DNA of 64,000 nucleotides. Source: Lacimicrobium sp. SS2-24 (GTDB lineage: Bacteria > Pseudomonadota > Gammaproteobacteria > Enterobacterales > Alteromonadaceae). Every line of letters begins with the position of its first letter. Position 1 is the first letter of the stretch. The notes under the pieces were generated by a model. That model was not told the origin of the DNA. It ran no database searches and saw only the letters and a list, made by a program, of their open reading frames with translations. The DNA is taken from positions 210,197-274,196 of the forward strand of contig NZ_NIWW01000005.1 in NCBI RefSeq assembly GCF_002201535.1. Reading direction: 5' to 3'. The position numbers and the translations under genes were made by a program. This document shows, piece by piece, positions 1-8,562 of the stretch.

Positions 1-1044
1 GCCCACGTCTTTGATTCGCGCGCGGTCAGCCTCAGGAAGATCCAAATCCAACGCAATATCAATCCGGTATGAATGACGCTCGTTAACATGTAAATCCTGA
101 ATGATCACGTCACGAAAAGCCTCGCGCTCATTCATGGGAATGTCATGGTAAGGGCCGAGGTCTACACCAAGATAGGATTTGCTGGCGATACTGTCCAGGG
201 AGGTTTCAAGCATCGCCAGAGTGACGCGCCTGGCCGCCTGCCGACTCAAATCACCTGGATAGGCGCCTGCCTCGATGAGTATGGTGCTGATATTCATTCC
301 GGCCAGTGTATCGCCAAAAGCGCGATGGGCATAAGTATCGTCGTAGCGACCCATTTTCTCAGGGATAAGCTCATCGCCCACCTGTTTCATAACGCCAATC
401 AGTTGCATCGCGCGCTGGCGAATCGGACTGATGCTTTTTGCCTCATCAAAGGCCGGTGCCAGCAATGAAATGGTCGCCGTTTGTGCAACGGGGCCGGCAG
501 AATAGAAGCGACTCTGATCGTGCAGATTAAAGCCAAAATCAGGTTCTAATTGTTGTGCTTGTTGCATCAGAATCCGGCCCTCTGGCGTCTGCAAATCTCT
601 TGCATCGCGGTTAATATCAATGCTTTGTGCATTATGACGCTGGGCCAGCTCGGCACCATCAGGGTTGAGCATGGGGATCATGTGCAGGGTGAGCTGGCTT
701 GTCCAGCTCTGGCGCCAGCGTTGGTCTTTGTCAATGCGGTTGATTAAATCAAACAATGCCGGTGTTGCAGTGGATTCATCGCCATGCATTTGTGACCACA
801 TCAAAACCGTGACCGGCCCTTCGCCGATGCTGATACGGTACACGGGACGGTTCAGGTAAGATTCGCCCACCTGTTCTGTGCGAAATAAAGGGTTCTGCTT
901 AACTTTCTCAAGGTAAGGTAAAATGTCCGCCTGACGGATCTGGGGTTTATTCAGCTGCGGCACCTCATATTCGCTGGCAGGTGGCAGTGATGCTGACAGG
1001 GCAGTATGACTAAAAAGCGCCATGGTAATCAGGAATTTTTTCAT
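1..1044 (-). CDS. M14-family zinc carboxypeptidase, exported (C-terminal part off window)
   Basis: Secreted metallopeptidase of the M14 (carboxypeptidase A-like) fold. The frame is open from an ATG at 1044 to base 1, so the 3' end lies outside the window and only 348 codons are seen. The N-terminus is a signal peptide (MKKFLITMALFSHTALSAS). Zinc ligands are visible as H87 and E90 in QMHGDEST, with the third ligand H175 in FNLHDQS. The catalytic glutamate is probably E258 in ILIEAGAYPGD. All key residues are present, so the protein is probably active. It diverges from an S66 peptidase at 1204. The substrate cannot be read from sequence; peptide or peptidoglycan fragments are both possible. Confidence 0.85.
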   Translation of the reverse strand, partial: MKKFLITMALFSHTALSASLPPASEYEVPQLNKPQIRQADILPYLEKVKQNPLFRTEQVGESYLNRPVYRISIGEGPVTVLMWSQMHGDESTATPALFDLINRIDKDQRWRQSWTSQLTLHMIPMLNPDGAELAQRHNAQSIDINRDARDLQTPEGRILMQQAQQLEPDFGFNLHDQSRFYSAGPVAQTATISLLAPAFDEAKSISPIRQRAMQLIGVMKQVGDELIPEKMGRYDDTYAHRAFGDTLAGMNISTILIEAGAYPGDLSRQAARRVTLAMLETSLDSIASKSYLGVDLGPYHDIPMNEREAFRDVIIQDLHVNERHSYRIDIALDLDLPEADRARIKDVG

Positions 1045-1203
1045 GGTTTACGACAATCTCATTAATTATTACTATTTACTGTTTAAATTATAATAAATTA
1101 TCACTAGAGTAATGAGCCTATCCTTGGACAGGTGTATCGTCAAGTGTACCGGCTTCTCTGACAACTACTGTCGGGCCCCCTTTATTAACCGGAGAAAAAC
1201 AAT
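1045..1203. promoter_or_regulatory. Divergent AT-rich promoter region
   Basis: This gap separates two divergently transcribed peptidase genes. It is strongly AT-rich around 1060-1105 and holds a perfect TATAAT at 1089-1094 that could serve as a plus-strand -10 box. The matching -35 (TTATTA, 1066-1071) is weak. Assignment is by composition and position only. Confidence 0.35.
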
Positions 1204-2241
1204 ATGGATCGCAGAGCCTTTATCAAAGCCACCGCCGCAGGTGCCCTCGCTTCGCAACTCGTTCCTGCCGCCACGTTGGCAGCAGAGGGTAAGAAGTCAA
1301 TGGTGCCCGGTCGTCTTAAGGCCGGTGATAAGGTGGCTGCTATCGCTCCGGCCAGTGCGATTTTTGATCCTGTGGAACTGGACATCGCCAAAGAATCTTT
1401 CGAGGCTCTGGGACTGGTGGTGGTACCGGGCCAACATGTACTGGATCGCCACGGCTATCTGGCGGGAAAAGATGAAGATCGGGCCGCCGATATTAATCGC
1501 GCCTTTGCCGACCCTCAGATAAAAGGCATTATCGCCCTGCGCGGTGGCTGGGGGTGCAATCGCGTTCTTGCTCACCTGGACTTCGACACGATTGCGAAGA
1601 ATCCGAAGGTGTTGCTGGGCTACAGTGATATCACCTCGTTATTGAACAGCATGTACGCCAAAACCGGACTGGTGTCTTTTCATGGTCCGGTGGGGTTGTC
1701 GTACTGGGGCGAATTTCAGGCAGATCAGCTACGTCGGGTTGTATTTGAGGGTGAGAAGACCACCATGCAAAACTACCCTCAGGAAGAGACGGCGCTGACA
1801 ATGCGCTCCAATCGCGCACGTACGGTGAAATCAGGTAAAGCCCGCGGTATCCTGGTAGGTGGTAATCTGACGGTTCTCACCAGTATGATAGGCAGTCCTT
1901 ATGTGCCTGATATGCGCGGTAAAATACTGGTGCTGGAGGATGTCGGTGAAAGCATTTACCGGATTGATCGTTACATGTCTACGCTGCAAATGGCGGGGAT
2001 ACTGGATCAGGTGGCAGGTGTTGTTTTTGGTCATTGCACCAAATGTGAGCCGCAAAAAGGTTATGGCGGCTTTACTCTGATGGAAGTCATGGAGCACTAC
2101 CTGAAGCCTCTGAATGTGCCCAGTTACTATGGCGCCCAGTTTGGTCATATTAAAGACAATCATATACTCCCGGTAGGAATTGAAGCTGAAATGGATGCTG
2201 ATGCCGGCACGGTCACGTTATTGCAGGCCCCGGTCGTTTAA
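1204..2241 (+). CDS. S66-family LD-carboxypeptidase, probably Tat-exported
   Basis: Serine peptidase of the LdcA/MccF (S66) family, 345 aa. Family members cut the L,D-bond of murein tetrapeptides in recycling or hydrolyse microcin-type peptide adducts. The expected Ser-Glu-His triad is visible: S141 in LLGYSDIT, E245 in LVLEDVG and H315 in FGHIKDN. Unusually for LdcA, which is cytoplasmic, the N-terminus reads MDRRAFIKATAAGALASQL, a good twin-arginine signal (RRAFIK then a hydrophobic stretch), so I infer export. The ATG at 1204 follows a GGAG-like ribosome site. Its neighbour upstream is a divergent exported M14 peptidase, which suggests extracytoplasmic peptide or murein breakdown. The exact substrate is unknown. 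Confidence 0.85.
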   Translation: MDRRAFIKATAAGALASQLVPAATLAAEGKKSMVPGRLKAGDKVAAIAPASAIFDPVELDIAKESFEALGLVVVPGQHVLDRHGYLAGKDEDRAADINRAFADPQIKGIIALRGGWGCNRVLAHLDFDTIAKNPKVLLGYSDITSLLNSMYAKTGLVSFHGPVGLSYWGEFQADQLRRVVFEGEKTTMQNYPQEETALTMRSNRARTVKSGKARGILVGGNLTVLTSMIGSPYVPDMRGKILVLEDVGESIYRIDRYMSTLQMAGILDQVAGVVFGHCTKCEPQKGYGGFTLMEVMEHYLKPLNVPSYYGAQFGHIKDNHILPVGIEAEMDADAGTVTLLQAPVV

Positions 2242-2336
2242 GCGTTTTAAATCCAAAGACTTAGCTCGACTGGTCAGATGAGGTGGTTTTGCTGCTTTGC
2301 AGCTAACCTTTAAAGCAGAGTAATTTTCTTTAAAGG

Positions 2337-3926
2337 GTGTGCTTTTTGTATTCGATCCGGCGCTACTTTCTCTATGCTCTGCTGCTATATAGTCTGATCA
2401 TTGTTGCCGTGTTTGTCGGTTATCGCGTATTCGTCGAATACCCTTCTGATATCGCCACCATTGAAGAGCATCAAAAGCGCGAGCTGGAAAGTCTCGCCAA
2501 AGGATTGCAGCTCAATCAAGAAAACCTGCAGGCAATCGTCACCGATTGGGCTCACTGGACAGATAGCCATGAGTTTGTGCTGGCTCCGTCAGAGCATCAG
2601 CAATACGTGGATGACAATATTTTATCCAGTACCTTTGAAACCTTCGACCTGATTGCCATTGTCTATTTTGATCGCAATTTCGACCGGGTATTTTCCCAGG
2701 GTTACAGTTTTGAGGAAGAAGAGATGGTTGATGCGAAGACCATCCTGGAGTTTCCTCTGGGAAATGCCTTTCGCAACAGGATTGCTCCGGGAGAGCGCTG
2801 GGAAGGCACAGGATGGATGTCCACGAGTGAGGGGCCCGCGGCATTTGCTGTCCAGTACATCACCGATTCCAATGAGGAAGCACCGCCATCGGGTTACCTG
2901 ATGTTTGTACAAGCCATCACCCAGTCACAAATCGAAAACCTGCAGGCCATTACCCGACTGCAACTCAGCTTTAAGCCTACATCTTTGGAAGACTCTGAGA
3001 CGTTCGGAGTGGTCTCGCTGTCTACACCTCAATTGGTCGAAGGTTTTCAGTTAGAGCGTAAACGCCTGTTAGATGACTTTACCGGCACCCCCATCATGTT
3101 GCTGTCAATTACCCATGATCCGCTAACTATCCCGGTCCTCATGGGATGGTCAGAAGTATTGATCTTACTGCTGTTGTTGGCGGTGCCGGCAGTCCTTATG
3201 TTGGCGGTGGACAGATCCCTGATTCGGCCACTTTGGAGAAACACCACACAGATAAGCTCAATGGTTAAAAAGGGGAATCTGGAGGAGTTACCTCAGCAAC
3301 TCCCGGTACTCGAACTGGAGCAGATGCGCAAAGCGTTTAACAAATCGGTGCAACTGGTGAATGAGCAACAAAAAACGCTGGAAGCCTTATCCATGACCGA
3401 TGGCTTAACTGGTATCGCCAATCGCCGGGCGTTTGACCAGAAAGCCCAACAAAGCTGGCATTCATGCCTGAGGCAGAAGGATTCTTTTTTACTGGCAACG
3501 CTGGATCTTGATTACTTCAAGTCCTTTAATGACTCTTTGGGCCATCCAGCGGGGGATGATGCCCTGAAGGCGGTAGCACAAGTGCTGGCCGGCTTTTGTC
3601 GTCGTTCCTCAGAATTGTGTGCACGCATTGGCGGGGAGGAGTTCGCTTTGGTGATCACCGGTGAAGAGACTGCTGATGCGGAGCAACGTCTGCATAACCT
3701 GAGGCAGGAAATTTCGGCACTGTCTATTACCCATCCGGCCTCACCGGTGGCTGAGGTTCTGACCTGTAGTATAGGCGCCTTATTTATTTCCTCACCCAAC
3801 GAGGATTATCGTGCGCTGACGCTTTCTGAGCTGCTGAGTCTGGTGGACAAAGAGCTTTATCGTGCTAAACAGCAGGGGCGCAACAGACTGAGTTTCCAGT
3901 GCTATCGTTTGCCCGAGCCCGAGTGA
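2337..3926 (+). CDS. Membrane diguanylate cyclase with CHASE4-like sensor
   Basis: Inner-membrane c-di-GMP synthase, 529 aa as given from a GTG at 2337. A TTG at 2346 is a serious alternative start because AAAGGG (2332-2337) touches the GTG but sits 8 bases before the TTG. Order of parts: membrane helix ~9-29; periplasmic CHASE4-like sensor ~35-250 (the DWAHWTDSHEFV segment is typical); second membrane helix ~262-285; HAMP-like linker; GGDEF domain ~355-525 with signature GGEEF at 432-436. The product-inhibition site, normally RxxD five residues before the signature, reads RSSE, so feedback inhibition may be weak. The gene precedes the alpha-glucan locus, but a candidate operator lies in between, so I do not place it in that operon. 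Confidence 0.9.
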   Translation: MCFLYSIRRYFLYALLLYSLIIVAVFVGYRVFVEYPSDIATIEEHQKRELESLAKGLQLNQENLQAIVTDWAHWTDSHEFVLAPSEHQQYVDDNILSSTFETFDLIAIVYFDRNFDRVFSQGYSFEEEEMVDAKTILEFPLGNAFRNRIAPGERWEGTGWMSTSEGPAAFAVQYITDSNEEAPPSGYLMFVQAITQSQIENLQAITRLQLSFKPTSLEDSETFGVVSLSTPQLVEGFQLERKRLLDDFTGTPIMLLSITHDPLTIPVLMGWSEVLILLLLLAVPAVLMLAVDRSLIRPLWRNTTQISSMVKKGNLEELPQQLPVLELEQMRKAFNKSVQLVNEQQKTLEALSMTDGLTGIANRRAFDQKAQQSWHSCLRQKDSFLLATLDLDYFKSFNDSLGHPAGDDALKAVAQVLAGFCRRSSELCARIGGEEFALVITGEETADAEQRLHNLRQEISALSITHPASPVAEVLTCSIGALFISSPNEDYRALTLSELLSLVDKELYRAKQQGRNRLSFQCYRLPEPE

Positions 3927-3966
3927 ATCTGGCTGTTGCATAGCGGCGCTACCGTGCAATCGCCCA

Positions 3967-3980
3967 TGAATACGTATGCA
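3967..3980. promoter_or_regulatory. Candidate LacI-type operator upstream of the amylase unit
   Basis: The sequence TGAATACGTATGCA is a near-perfect palindrome centred on ATACGTAT, one base off the symmetric TGCATACGTATGCA. Its first 12 bases recur exactly at 10506-10517, in front of the second transcription unit of the same locus. The site lies 65 bases before the amylase ATG. Palindromes with a central CG are typical of LacI-family operators, and a LacI-family gene lies at 17631-18653. Binding is inference. Confidence 0.55.
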
Positions 3981-4044
3981 CAACGCTGATCTGGCCCTGC
4001 TTTGGGGCTAGTATGGGACAATCTTTAATAACTTGTGAACAGTT

Positions 4045-5928
4045 ATGTTAATGCCCATGTTCCGTGTCATACGATACCTGTCTCTGGTTTGCTTTGTTCT
4101 TCTGAAATCGACTCAGGTTCAGGCTTATCAGCTAGAACGAGTCGAGCCGTTGTTCTGGTGGACAGGGATGCAGCATCCGACGCTGCAATTGATGATATCA
4201 GGGCAAGACATAGGCCAGCTGAGCGCTGACATTGATTATCCCGGCGTGAAGGTGACAGGGGTGCAACCGGCAGACTCTGATAATTATCTTTTTATTGATC
4301 TGCACCTTTCCCCTGACACCAAGCCAGGCGTGATGCAGATTAAGTTTACCGATGAACAAGGGATGTCTGTGCTGTCCTCGGATTATCAGCTGAAAGCCCG
4401 TGAACCCGGTTCGGCTCAGCGTCAGGGGATGACCCCTGCTGATGTCATTTACCTGATTACGCCGGATCGTTTCGCCAATGGGGATATCCAGAATGACAAT
4501 CAGGCTTCGCTAAAAGAAAAGGCCAACCGGGATTATAAGGGCGGACGTCACGGCGGTGATATTCAGGGCATGATCGATCACCTGGACTATCTGCAGGATC
4601 TTGGGATTACTCAGTTATGGCTCAATCCTGTGCTGGAAAACGATATGCCCAGCTATTCATATCATGGTTACTCCACCACGGATTATTATGGGGTTGATCC
4701 GCGTTTTGGTAGCAACGCCCTCTATGCTGAGCTGGCAGAGCAGGCGAAGCAGCGCGGGATGGGGCTGATCAAAGATATCATCCTCAATCATATTGGCTCT
4801 GAACATCCGTGGATGCAGGATCTGCCTTTTACAGATTGGCTTAACTATCAGGACGAGCATCTGGCTGGCGAGTTTATTGGTACCACTCATCGTCGCGAGG
4901 CGCGTCATGATCCTCATGGTACGGAGTACGATAAGCAGCGTTTTGCCGATGGTTGGTTTGTGCCCACCATGCCGGATCTGAATCAGCAAAACCCCTTTGT
5001 GGCCAATTATTTGATTCAGAACAGTATCTGGTGGGTGGAATATGCGGGCCTGTCTGGTATTCGCCTGGACACCTATTCCTATCCAGACAAAAATTTTCTA
5101 ACCGAATATGGACGTCGGTTGATGCTGGAGTACCCGAAGCTTGGCATTGTGGGGGAGGAATGGACCACGAATCCTGCTCTGGTGGCCTACTGGCAACGAG
5201 GCGCTCAACGTCATGATGACTATCAGTCCCATACGCCGAACATGTTCGATTTTCCTCTGCAGCAGGCGGTGGTCAATGGCCTTGTCAACGACGAAAGTTG
5301 GGGCACGGGTCTGCGCGAAATTTATTTGTCGCTGGCCAATGACTTTATGTATGCCGACCCCTATGCCCTGGTGATCATGCCGGATAACCATGATATGAGC
5401 CGCATTTATACGCAGCTCAATGAGGATCCGAAGTTGTTTGAGATGGCCATGGTGTTGTTCGCGACGACCCGCGGTATTCCGCAGTTTTTCTATGGTTTTG
5501 AAATTCTGATGGCAAACCCTGACAGCGATGACCACGGTATCATTCGCTCAGATTTTCCCGGTGGATGGCCGGGTGATGGCGTCAATGGCTTCTCCGGCAA
5601 AGGTCTCAGTGCCAGGCAGACAGAAGCGCAGCAATTTGTGCGTAAGCTGCTTAACTGGCGAAAAACCGCCGATGCCGTGCACAGGGGTAAACTGACCCAT
5701 TACGCACCGGATCAGGGGTACTACACCTATTTCCGCCAGACAGAACAACAAACGCTGATGGTCGTCATCAATAAGAATGATGCTGCGGTGCGCATCGACA
5801 GTACGCCCTATTATGAAGTGATTCAGGGGCTGAACGAGGCCACCGATGTGCTCAATGGTGGGACGCAGATGCTGGAAGCATTAACCGTACCCGCCCGCAG
5901 CGCAACAATCTTTGAGCTGAATCAATGA
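4045..5928 (+). CDS. Periplasmic GH13 alpha-amylase / cyclomaltodextrinase-like
   Basis: Exported alpha-glucan hydrolase, 627 aa. A signal peptide ends near VQA/YQ (residues 27-28). An N-terminal beta-sandwich resembling the cyclomaltodextrinase N domain (~30-125) precedes the (beta/alpha)8 barrel that starts around VIYLITPDRFANGD. The GH13 residues are intact: DIILNH (region I), nucleophile D342 in GIRLDTYS, acid/base E371 in VGEEW and D450 in MPDNHD. This layout matches SusA/neopullulanase-like enzymes that cut cyclic or linear maltodextrins in the periplasm. Three in-frame ATGs (4045, 4051, 4057) precede the signal peptide and no clear ribosome site picks among them. It is the first gene of the glycoside-hydrolase unit. 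Confidence 0.92.
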   Translation: MLMPMFRVIRYLSLVCFVLLKSTQVQAYQLERVEPLFWWTGMQHPTLQLMISGQDIGQLSADIDYPGVKVTGVQPADSDNYLFIDLHLSPDTKPGVMQIKFTDEQGMSVLSSDYQLKAREPGSAQRQGMTPADVIYLITPDRFANGDIQNDNQASLKEKANRDYKGGRHGGDIQGMIDHLDYLQDLGITQLWLNPVLENDMPSYSYHGYSTTDYYGVDPRFGSNALYAELAEQAKQRGMGLIKDIILNHIGSEHPWMQDLPFTDWLNYQDEHLAGEFIGTTHRREARHDPHGTEYDKQRFADGWFVPTMPDLNQQNPFVANYLIQNSIWWVEYAGLSGIRLDTYSYPDKNFLTEYGRRLMLEYPKLGIVGEEWTTNPALVAYWQRGAQRHDDYQSHTPNMFDFPLQQAVVNGLVNDESWGTGLREIYLSLANDFMYADPYALVIMPDNHDMSRIYTQLNEDPKLFEMAMVLFATTRGIPQFFYGFEILMANPDSDDHGIIRSDFPGGWPGDGVNGFSGKGLSARQTEAQQFVRKLLNWRKTADAVHRGKLTHYAPDQGYYTYFRQTEQQTLMVVINKNDAAVRIDSTPYYEVIQGLNEATDVLNGGTQMLEALTVPARSATIFELNQ

Positions 5929-5985
5929 GTAAGCGGTGTGGTCGCGAGCGATTCAGTAACAAGGTCACCCAACAAGACGCCTTAG

Positions 5986-6008
5986 GCATGCTCTGTGACA
6001 GAGCGTGC
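5986..6008 (+). other. Intercistronic hairpin between GH13 and GH31 genes
   Basis: GCATGCTCTG pairs with CAGAGCGTGC (one G-U pair) around a TGA loop. There is no following T-run, so it is not a standard terminator. One such hairpin occurs in each of the three gaps after glycoside-hydrolase genes here (see 8498 and 10468). A role in mRNA stability or differential expression is possible. Confidence 0.5.
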
Positions 6009-6062
6009 TCGCATGGCCGTTAACCGTTGTATTTTGCAAAGATAAATCAGGCGAAAACCTTC

Positions 6063-8480
6063 ATGAAAAGATTCACCACATTATTCTTTCTCTGGCTCTG
6101 GTGTCTGCCCTTACAGGCCGCTGAGCTGGTCAGCCATCATCTGCAACATGGCACATTAATCCTCAATACCAGTGAGGGGAGCGTTACCCTTACCCCTTAT
6201 GGTGAAGGAGCATTTGAGGTGTTTTATGAGCCTGATGATGTCGCCCAGTTGCCGTCCTTTGCCATTGCTGAGGATGCCAGTCGCAGCGCCGGAACGCTGA
6301 CAACCCAGGGGGACAAACTGGTGTTCAGTCACGGTGATTTGCGAGCCGTGATCAGTCCATCGCCGGTGCAGATTGCCTACTATCAGGGAGAGCGTTTTTT
6401 ATTGGCGGAAGAGAAGGGACTCTTTGTTCATCCGACCTTGCGCGGATTCCGCTTTCGTCTCAGTGAATCTGAAAAGCTGCTGGGTGGTGGGCAGCGTGTT
6501 CTGGGCATGGACAGACGGGGCCAACGCCTGCCTATGTATAACAAGGCGCACTACGGTTACACCACAGAATCCCGGCAAATGTATTACTCTTTGCCGGCGG
6601 TATTTTCCAGTCATAATTACATCCTCGCCTTTGATAACAGCGCCAGCGGTCATCTCGACTTAGGTCACAATGAGAAAGACGTGCTGCAGTTTGAGGCCGT
6701 GTCGGGTCGCACCGCTTATCTGATTGCTGCCGGACAGCACTATGCCGATACCCTGTCCCGTTATGTTGAGGTGACGGGGCACCAACCCATGGTGCCGCGC
6801 TGGGCGCTGGGCAATTATGCCTCGCGCTTTGGTTACCGCACTGAGGCTCAGACCCGCAAAGTGGTGGCACTTTTTCAGGAACAGCAAATTCCCCTGGATG
6901 CGGTGATCCTCGATCTGTTCTGGTTTGGCAGTGAGGTCAAAGGCATGATGGGCAATCTTGACTGGGATCGTCAGGCTTTCCCCGAGCCGGAGCAGATGAT
7001 AGAGGATTTCAGTGAGCAGGGGGTAAAAACTATCCTGATTACAGAACCTTTTGTGCTGTCTACCTCTGATAAATGGGAGGAGGCCGTGAATGCCGGCGCG
7101 CTGGCAAAAAATCTTGCGGGTGAGGTAAAACGTTTTGATTTCTACTTCGGCAATACGGGCTTAATTGATGTGTTCGATCCCGTTGCACAAGACTGGTTCT
7201 GGCAGACCTATGACCGTTTGCTAGAGCAGGGTGTAGGTGGCTGGTGGGGCGATCTTGGCGAGCCTGAGGTGCATCCGGCGGATACGCTTCACCGGCTGTC
7301 CGACGGTCGTGTCGTCAGTGCTGATGAAATTCACAATGCCTATGGGCACCAATGGGCAAAGATGGTCTTTGAGCGTCACCGTCAGGCGCGTCCCGATGAA
7401 CGCCCGTTTATCATGATGCGCTCCGGTTTTGTCGGTTCTCAGCGCTATGGCATGATCCCCTGGACCGGTGATGTGAGTCGCTCATGGGGCGGACTAAAGC
7501 CGCAGGTGGAGCTTTCTCTGAGCATGGGCCTGCTGGGGCTGGGGTATACCCACTCGGATCTGGGTGGCTTTGCCGGTGGTGAGCAGTTTGATGCAGAGCT
7601 CTATACCCGCTGGTTGCAGTATGGGGTCTTCCAGCCCGTTTACCGGCCACATGCGCAGGAAAATATCGCGCCTGAGCCGGTTTTTCATGATGCCAGAACC
7701 CGCGATATCGTGCGCGAATTTATCCGATTGCGCTATGCCATGCTGCCGTACAACTACACCCTGAGCTATCTGAACAGTCAAAAGGGAATACCGCTTATGC
7801 GGCCTCTGTTCTTTGCACAGCCGCAAAATACCGCCTTGATGGATAACAAAGACAGTTACTTCTGGGGCGATGCCTTTTTGGTGACACCGGTGACCGAGCC
7901 TGGTGTGGATGAGGTCAACGTCACCCTGCCTGAAGGCGTCTGGTTTGATTATTTCACTGGCAAACGCTATGAAGGCGGAAAGGTCATTACGCAGCCTACG
8001 TCCATCGAAACCTTACCGGTATTGGTGAAAGCGGGCAGCTTTGTGCCTATGGTGGAGCCGGTACTAACTACTAAAGACTACAGTCCCGACGCGCTCATCC
8101 TGCACTACTACCACGACCCGAGTGTACAGCAGGGACAGGGACTGATGTATGAAGATGATGGCAGCACTTTTGATGCGGTGGCAAAACGTGAGTATGAAAT
8201 CCTCTCGTTTAGTGCCAAGCAGCACGAGACATCGCTGGATATTGTGCTCCAGCGCGAGGGATTTGCTTATGCAGGTATGCCAGAGCAGCGGGAAATCACA
8301 TTAACGGTACATAACTGGCCAAAACGGCCTGATTCGGTGACCCTGAACGGCCAGAAAGTGGCTATCTATGACAGTTATCAGCAGGCGCTGGCTGCGGGGC
8401 AGGGCTGTTGGTGGGACAACCAAGGTCTGAGCGTCAGATTCAGCTGGGATCATCACAAAAAGACCATTTCAATTCGTTAG
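6063..8480 (+). CDS. Periplasmic GH31 alpha-glucosidase
   Basis: Glycoside hydrolase family 31 enzyme, about 805 aa, that should release glucose from the non-reducing ends of alpha-glucan oligosaccharides. I start it at the ATG 6063, which opens directly into a signal peptide (MKRFTTLFFLWLWCLPLQA/AE). An in-frame TTG 12 codons upstream would bury that signal. Parts: N-terminal mutarotase-like beta-sandwich (~20-210), (beta/alpha)8 barrel (~225-590), C-terminal beta domains. Nucleophile is D397 in WWGDLGEPE and acid/base is D470 in WTGDVSRSW. It follows the GH13 gene in the same direction and fits as the debranching or exo-acting partner. Strict substrate (alpha-1,4, alpha-1,6 or xylosyl) cannot be set from sequence. 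Confidence 0.92.
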   Translation: MKRFTTLFFLWLWCLPLQAAELVSHHLQHGTLILNTSEGSVTLTPYGEGAFEVFYEPDDVAQLPSFAIAEDASRSAGTLTTQGDKLVFSHGDLRAVISPSPVQIAYYQGERFLLAEEKGLFVHPTLRGFRFRLSESEKLLGGGQRVLGMDRRGQRLPMYNKAHYGYTTESRQMYYSLPAVFSSHNYILAFDNSASGHLDLGHNEKDVLQFEAVSGRTAYLIAAGQHYADTLSRYVEVTGHQPMVPRWALGNYASRFGYRTEAQTRKVVALFQEQQIPLDAVILDLFWFGSEVKGMMGNLDWDRQAFPEPEQMIEDFSEQGVKTILITEPFVLSTSDKWEEAVNAGALAKNLAGEVKRFDFYFGNTGLIDVFDPVAQDWFWQTYDRLLEQGVGGWWGDLGEPEVHPADTLHRLSDGRVVSADEIHNAYGHQWAKMVFERHRQARPDERPFIMMRSGFVGSQRYGMIPWTGDVSRSWGGLKPQVELSLSMGLLGLGYTHSDLGGFAGGEQFDAELYTRWLQYGVFQPVYRPHAQENIAPEPVFHDARTRDIVREFIRLRYAMLPYNYTLSYLNSQKGIPLMRPLFFAQPQNTALMDNKDSYFWGDAFLVTPVTEPGVDEVNVTLPEGVWFDYFTGKRYEGGKVITQPTSIETLPVLVKAGSFVPMVEPVLTTKDYSPDALILHYYHDPSVQQGQGLMYEDDGSTFDAVAKREYEILSFSAKQHETSLDIVLQREGFAYAGMPEQREITLTVHNWPKRPDSVTLNGQKVAIYDSYQQALAAGQGCWWDNQGLSVRFSWDHHKKTISIR

Positions 8481-8497
8481 TTTACCGGGTCCATAAT

Positions 8498-8526
8498 CTG
8501 GCAAGGGGGAATTCCCCTTGTTCCAG
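8498..8526 (+). other. Intercistronic hairpin between GH31 and GH13 genes
   Basis: CAAGGGG (8502-8508) pairs perfectly with CCCCTTG (8514-8520) around GAATT, and an outer CTGG/CCAG pair (8498-8501, 8523-8526) extends the stem. Only two T residues follow, so a terminator is unlikely. Confidence 0.55.
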
Positions 8527-8562
8527 GTGACCCAAAGGCATATTTAGGCAACAGGACAGGCT

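Noticed and set aside
1112..1522. Plus-strand 136-codon frame overlapping the S66 gene start
   Set aside because: It overlaps the Tat signal region of the S66 gene in another frame and ends in Trp/Arg-rich text unlike a protein family.
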